Shown here one piece after another: positions 60,084 to 64,000 of a stretch of 64,000 nucleotides of DNA. The translations under genes and the position numbers were made by a program. How positions within the stretch are numbered: the first letter of the stretch is position 1; each line of letters begins with the position of its first letter. A model generated the notes under the pieces. The model saw nothing but the letters and a program-made list of their open reading frames with translations, was not told the origin of the DNA and searched no databases. This stretch comes from Macrosoma leucophasiata. Its lineage: Eukaryota; Arthropoda; Insecta; Lepidoptera; Hedylidae. Location: the NCBI GenBank assembly GCA_036365455.1, contig JAWQUS010000017.1:5394001-5458000 (forward strand). The letters run 5' to 3'.

Positions 60084-60827
60084 TCAGAAGTTGCCTTCTT
60101 CTTTGGCTTTATTTTTGCCTTTGCCAGCAGCGAGAACGAAAGTGAGTGCAACACAAGTTTTGCTGCCCACTTTATGCCCCGCGGGCTTCCTTTTTGCGGC
60201 GCACACAACGCAGTGTGGGGCAGCAGAGCACTCTTTAGCCTTGTGGCCTGTAGAACCGCAGCGATGACATAAGTCACTGCGGTCATCCTCCGCAGTGCAC
60301 TGCTGTCGCACGTGACCTACCTCAAGGCATCGGAAGCACATCCGCGGTGTGGGCTCGAGAAGCTTCACCTGCGCCGACACCCATCCCACTAGTATTCGCC
60401 CCTCTGTCGTAAGCTTTTTTGCCGCCGTGACCGGGCAGCGAAGCCACAAAGCACCGAGGCCGACAGCGCCACGTATGATTTCACCGGGCTTCACCGCGTC
60501 TTCGGCACATCCTCTGATTTTGTCCACGGCGGAAACCACCTCTGTCACGGTAACGGAATCATCCAGACCCGAGACGCGTAATTCCGCGCACTTAGTGGGT
60601 CGGGCGATTTTGAGGTCCTCCTGGGAAAATCTCTCCCGCAGCTTTTGGCCTAGGGCATCGGCTTTGTCTCCGCTGGTGGTGCCCGGCAACTCAAGAATTC
60701 GGGCACCCGTTGCGGCCACTTTGAACCGCAGTCTTTCTATGTCAAGGGTCTTGAGGTCTATGCTGCTTTTTGCCTCAGCAATGACCTTGGCATAGGTCAT
60801 ACCACGCTCCTCTGTGCCCGGCTGCAA
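60084..60827 (-). CDS. R1-like ORF1 C-terminal part with three zinc knuckles
   Basis: 247 residues in the open frame. Zinc knuckles near the end: CFRCLEVGHVRQQC and CHRCGSTGHKAKEC (C-X2-C-X4-H-X4-C), then a third longer one starting CVVCAAKRKPAGH. The N-terminal half has the IKGC-like fold pattern (LRVSGLDDSVTVTEVV) of gag-like LINE proteins. It would bind the element's RNA. The frame differs from the upstream pieces, so ORF1 as a whole is broken. Confidence 0.82.
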   Translation of the reverse strand: MQPGTEERGMTYAKVIAEAKSSIDLKTLDIERLRFKVAATGARILELPGTTSGDKADALGQKLRERFSQEDLKIARPTKCAELRVSGLDDSVTVTEVVSAVDKIRGCAEDAVKPGEIIRGAVGLGALWLRCPVTAAKKLTTEGRILVGWVSAQVKLLEPTPRMCFRCLEVGHVRQQCTAEDDRSDLCHRCGSTGHKAKECSAAPHCVVCAAKRKPAGHKVGSKTCVALTFVLAAGKGKNKAKEEGNF

Positions 60828-61375
60828 TGTAAGAGCAACGGTGGCCGAGCGGGGGGCCGAAGTCTAGGGGCGCGCGCTTTTCTTTGGTGTGCGATTTGTT
60901 TCGACACACCCGTCTTCTTTCTGGTACCCCGAGCCACAACATTCCACCTTTTCTCCATGGAATTGGGTGGTGGGGGGACACGCGGCTCTCTCTGGACTAA
61001 AGGCACCGATTGGGAAGAGGTGTTCTTGTGGCCCTTCCCCTTGTTTCTTTGGCCACTTTTGCATGGTGCCTTGTCTTTGGCCACTGTTGGAGTCGCATTT
61101 TCAATCCCCTGTGCTACCGTGACCGCTGCGGATTGAACATTTTGGCTTGCCAACGTGGAAGAGGATGCCTTACCCGGGATTACTTTCCTGCGAGCTGCCA
61201 CAGAAGGACCTTTCGACGCAGCTAGAGAGGTAGTCACAGCCTCAGCACGCTTTTTATCCGCAGCTAGCGGCGGTAGCAGACGCTGCTCTGGCAAGAGCCG
61301 CTCCTCGAGGGCCTCGAACCTCGCGCTCATCATTGTGCCCACCTGCACCATTATAGAACGCGAGAATTCTTCCAA
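60797..61375 (-). pseudogene. R1-like ORF1 middle part
   Basis: 192 codons, Lys/Arg/Pro-rich, starting MEEFSRSIMVQVGTMMSARF and containing REPRVPPPPNSMEKRWNVVA, a typical low-complexity gag linker. It overlaps the zinc-knuckle frame, implying a frameshift. Confidence 0.65.
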
Positions 61376-61450
61376 CAGTCACCCATCCAGTTGGGGCTGT
61401 GGGGTGCGTTGCTCCCGCAGCAGAGTGATCTCTCTGCGGAGTTCCTCCAC

Positions 61451-62557
61451 TTACCTTGTCAGATCCCTGTTGGCAGCCTCAAGTTTGCGTTTTTCATCTG
61501 CCGCAGTTCGGCTGCGCATCTTTTCAATGGCCATTTTGATGGTCTCCGCCGCTTCTTTGAGGGCACGGATGTACGTCCCGTTAAGGTTTCCCGACTTTGT
61601 GGCTACAGTCGTTATCATTTCGAGGCTGTCCGACACCATATCCTCAAAGTCAGTCGCAGGCCGAGACTCGACGTCGGTAATTTTCCCCGTTGAAGAAGCT
61701 GAGCTGAGGTGGCGCGTACGCACCTCCTTGTTAGCCGCTGTCATTTCCACGATATCGGCCTCCGCCCTCACAGATGAGGGCGGAGGCCGATATCGTGGAA
61801 ATGACAGCGAAGAAGGAGCTTCAGAAAGCTCCTTCTTCTGTTGTCTATTGAGACTTGTTGTGGGTCCCTGTGTGCCCTGTGGTGCCCTGCCTCGACCTCT
61901 TCGGATAGCCGAAATTTTCGACGCAGCACCAGAGTCGGATTCAGAGTTCTCCTCATCCCTCCTTCTCTTCAACCTGAATCTTCCGGGGCTGTCAATGTCC
62001 TTTGATGGCACGGAACTCACGGCAACACCACTCATGTCCGAGTCTGACTCGGACTGAAATGAGCGGTCCCATACTACGGCCTTTGGATCCGCCCTAGATA
62101 AACAAGCATCCGAGCTCGAAGGCCCGGGAACTGCATCTTCGCATCCGACTGAAGCGTCCTTCCCTGGAAGCTCTGTATTTGCAAGCGGCGTTATCTGCGC
62201 CTTTAAGCCGCTTTCGCATCTCTCCAGCATTGCAATGGGCGTGGGTGCCCTCTCTTTTTCTTGGCCTTCACAGCCCTCCACACTAGAAGTGCCCGCCTGA
62301 TTAGAGCTTCTCGTATGAGACCTCAGTCTAGCTCCTTTTATCTCCGACTGGTCCTCTGGACCCGAAACGTCTTTGGGGATTTGCTTTTTTTTATTCATAC
62401 TGTTCCCACGGGTATGAAGGATATACACGTCCACCGGAGCCGAAGCCTCTGCCCCGGTAACCCTAATACACCTGGGGGGCAGGAGGTACCCAGGATTGGC
62501 CGCTAGTCGGTGGTTAACCTTCCAGCGGCTCTCCACGAGCTCCTCGACACCACGCAA
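61451..62557 (-). pseudogene. R1-like ORF1 N-terminal part
   Basis: 368 codons, acidic/Ser-rich (SESDSDMSGVAVSS, DEENSESDSGAASK), with EKMRSRTAADEKRKLEAANR near the end (coiled coil). Separated from the next piece by a stop/frame change near 61380-61450. A perfect 35 bp palindrome lies within it at 61736-61809. Confidence 0.7.
61736..61809. repeat. Perfect 35 bp palindrome inside R1-like ORF1
   Basis: Arms 61736-61770 and 61775-61809 are exact inverse copies around CAGA. The ORF stays open across it. A second small hairpin (AAGGAGCTT.../AAGCTCCTT) follows directly. Confidence 0.88.
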
Positions 62558-63435
62558 CGGCCCAAAGGGGGCGCCTCAACGTCGAGGATTAGGGGTTTTT
62601 GTAGAGGTTTTCCATCCTCGCGATCCGACTGTTTAAGGCCAATATCCCCGTTCCTTCCATCGTTGGGTACTACCCGTAGGAAGGTTTACGGTATGAGTAT
62701 AACCCATGTCACCGGGTCCCGCCGGAATATCTCGCAGAAGAGACGACCTCGAGACAAGTCGATTTCGAGGTCGTCCCTTCTTACGGTTTATGCGAGACAA
62801 ACCGATTTAATGAAAAACGGGAGTGAAAAGTGTAACTGTCTGTGTGAGTTATGTGTGTGTGTGATTTGTGTGAATGTGCGTATTTGTAAGTGTGTTCGGT
62901 GTATGTGGAGTAGGTCTCTCCCCATTTACCCGGGCTTGAGACCGGCACCATGTGGCCCCTCCCGAAGGAAGCAACCGGAGAAGCCACACAGTGGCTGGGT
63001 TAGCCCCCCAGCTTACTCCTACCGCAAGCCCGCTAAAGAACTTCTAAAAAATAAAAGTACACCCCCAAGAGTGATAGCGGCAAACTCTCTCTCATCTCTC
63101 TGAAGCAATTTAGCGAAAATAAAAATATTTTCTTCGTCCCTGTTTCTTTAATTAATAATACCTTGATAGCGACCCTTTCAAATTTTAACAGGTAACAAAA
63201 ACACATTTTTTCAACTTCTAATGAGATTTAGCTTTTGCATAAAATAACTTTTAAATGTGTTTTCATTTATTAGTTTCAACAGATTTGCGCTATAAGTTTA
63301 GAATTAATATATTTTCTTGTTAAGAAATTGCCGGCATAAGGCATAAGCCAGCAATTTCTAGAATGGGCACGCAAAAGTAGATAGTTTTTTTTAGATTCAA
63401 ATCTTACCAACACAGCACCCACCCGCCTTTCATGT

Positions 63436-63910
63436 TTTACTGGCGGTAGGAGCTCGGGTGTGTAGGCACCACCGCATTAACTAATCTATGTGCCACCAAG
63501 TGGTAGTGTACAGCAATTTCGTGTTCCGGTTAGACGTTATCATATGGCCCCGTAATGACTATCACAGAGACATAACAACGTTAACCTCAGGCACACCGCG
63601 AACACTCCGCCAAAATTCCATACAAACGCTCTCTATTACACAGACATCAATCAGTCACGTGTATTGACACGTGCACCTGTGTGCGTAGCACGTAGAAAAT
63701 ACCAACCGTCGCCCATAAGAGGGGAGGAGGTTGGCCGATGCGGGGAAATCAGAGACATAACAACGTAAACCTCAGGCTGCCTCAGGAGTGGCAACACGTC
63801 ATCACGTGGCATTTTGACGTCTGGTTGTGTAGATGTCTATAGGCTGCAGTCATCATTCAACATCAATGTGAGGTGCCTGATTGCTTGCCACCTTCCTTTC
63901 ATAGAGAAAA
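63436..63910 (+). repeat. F1 copy with a ~157 bp insertion flanked by a 28 bp duplication
   Basis: Starts ACTGGCGGTAGGAGCTC. CAGAGACATAACAACGT and its continuation occur at 63565-63592 and again at 63750-63777, around a foreign GC-richer stretch with GTGTATTGACACGTGCACC. The F1 3' part then runs to about 63905. Confidence 0.75.
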
Positions 63911-64000
63911 ATATAGAGTCTAGCTATGTTTGCGCTTAAACTAGTGCACGATGATAAGCTACTCGTAATTAACTTTCGATTATAAGAAACAAAATCTCGT

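Larger units (their letters stand above)
59238..63110 (-). mobile_element. R1-clade LINE, internally deleted
   Basis: GC-rich compared with its surroundings. Minus order: 5' leader (about 62560-63110), ORF1 pieces 61451-62557, 60797-61375 and 60084-60827, ORF2 remnants 59254-60008, and a short 3' end with CCCGTGTTGCTCTATGG. Large deletions inside the endonuclease and RT make it defective. Both outer limits are approximate. Confidence 0.82.

Noticed and set aside
59517..60795. Several plus-strand ORFs of 70-150 codons
   Set aside because: Antisense to the R1-like ORF1/ORF2 remnants with zinc knuckles and RT motifs on the minus strand.
61155..62057. 300-codon plus-strand ORF
   Set aside because: Antisense to the R1-like ORF1; GC-rich codon bias leaves the reverse frame open and no domain is recognisable.

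Overview
This is a repeat-laden, AT-rich animal nuclear window, most likely from a moth or butterfly. Reasons: spliced genes with GT-AG introns, many short Helitrons ending CTAG between A and T, tRNA- and 5S-derived SINEs, several non-LTR (LINE) families, and a very abundant ~290 bp poly(A)-ended repeat (called F1 here) whose 5' end ACTGGTGGTAG recalls lepidopteran LINE 3' ends. Nothing looks bacterial or viral.

Probable host genes, all on the minus strand. (1) The 3' half of a receptor-type tyrosine kinase: seven exons from 57260 down to 26262, reconstructed with consistent splice sites and phases (384 residues: juxtamembrane, complete kinase domain with a tyrosine-containing insert, short tail). 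Its introns are swollen with transposons. (2) Two tandem paralogous secreted mucin-like genes (19402-20414 and 23173-23873). They share N- and C-terminal domains, carry different threonine/proline repeats, and in both an intron appears to split the ATG. (3) A signal-peptide first exon at 8120-8225 of a gene running leftward out of the window.

Left edge (1-3000): part of a PIF/Harbinger-type transposon, with the likely C-terminal tail of its transposase (1-90, plus) convergent to a complete five-exon Myb/SANT-like gene (1117-2999, minus). 3.9-16.9 kb holds SINEs, MITEs, F1 copies and a Helitron carrying a tRNA-Leu(AAG)-like sequence. 17.4-18.9 kb holds a decayed LINE reverse transcriptase.

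39.9-48.1 kb holds a nearly intact LINE (ORF1 548 aa; ORF2 would be 988 aa). Its ORF2 is interrupted by a 2.6 kb array of 8.5 almost identical 307 bp units, each with a tRNA-Tyr-like SINE head; the whole array is flanked by one target-site duplication. The unit spacers resemble the host LINE's own 5' leader. The same SINE also occurs as a head-to-head palindrome at 25.77-26.03 kb, so it seems to insert as multimers. This SINE/LINE system is the most novel structure here.

49.5-52 kb holds a decayed autonomous Helitron with PIF1-type helicase remains. 59.2-63.1 kb holds an internally deleted R1-clade LINE with a zinc-knuckle gag-like ORF1 and no reverse-transcriptase catalytic core. The remaining DNA is unannotatable AT-rich intergenic or intronic sequence with repeat fragments.
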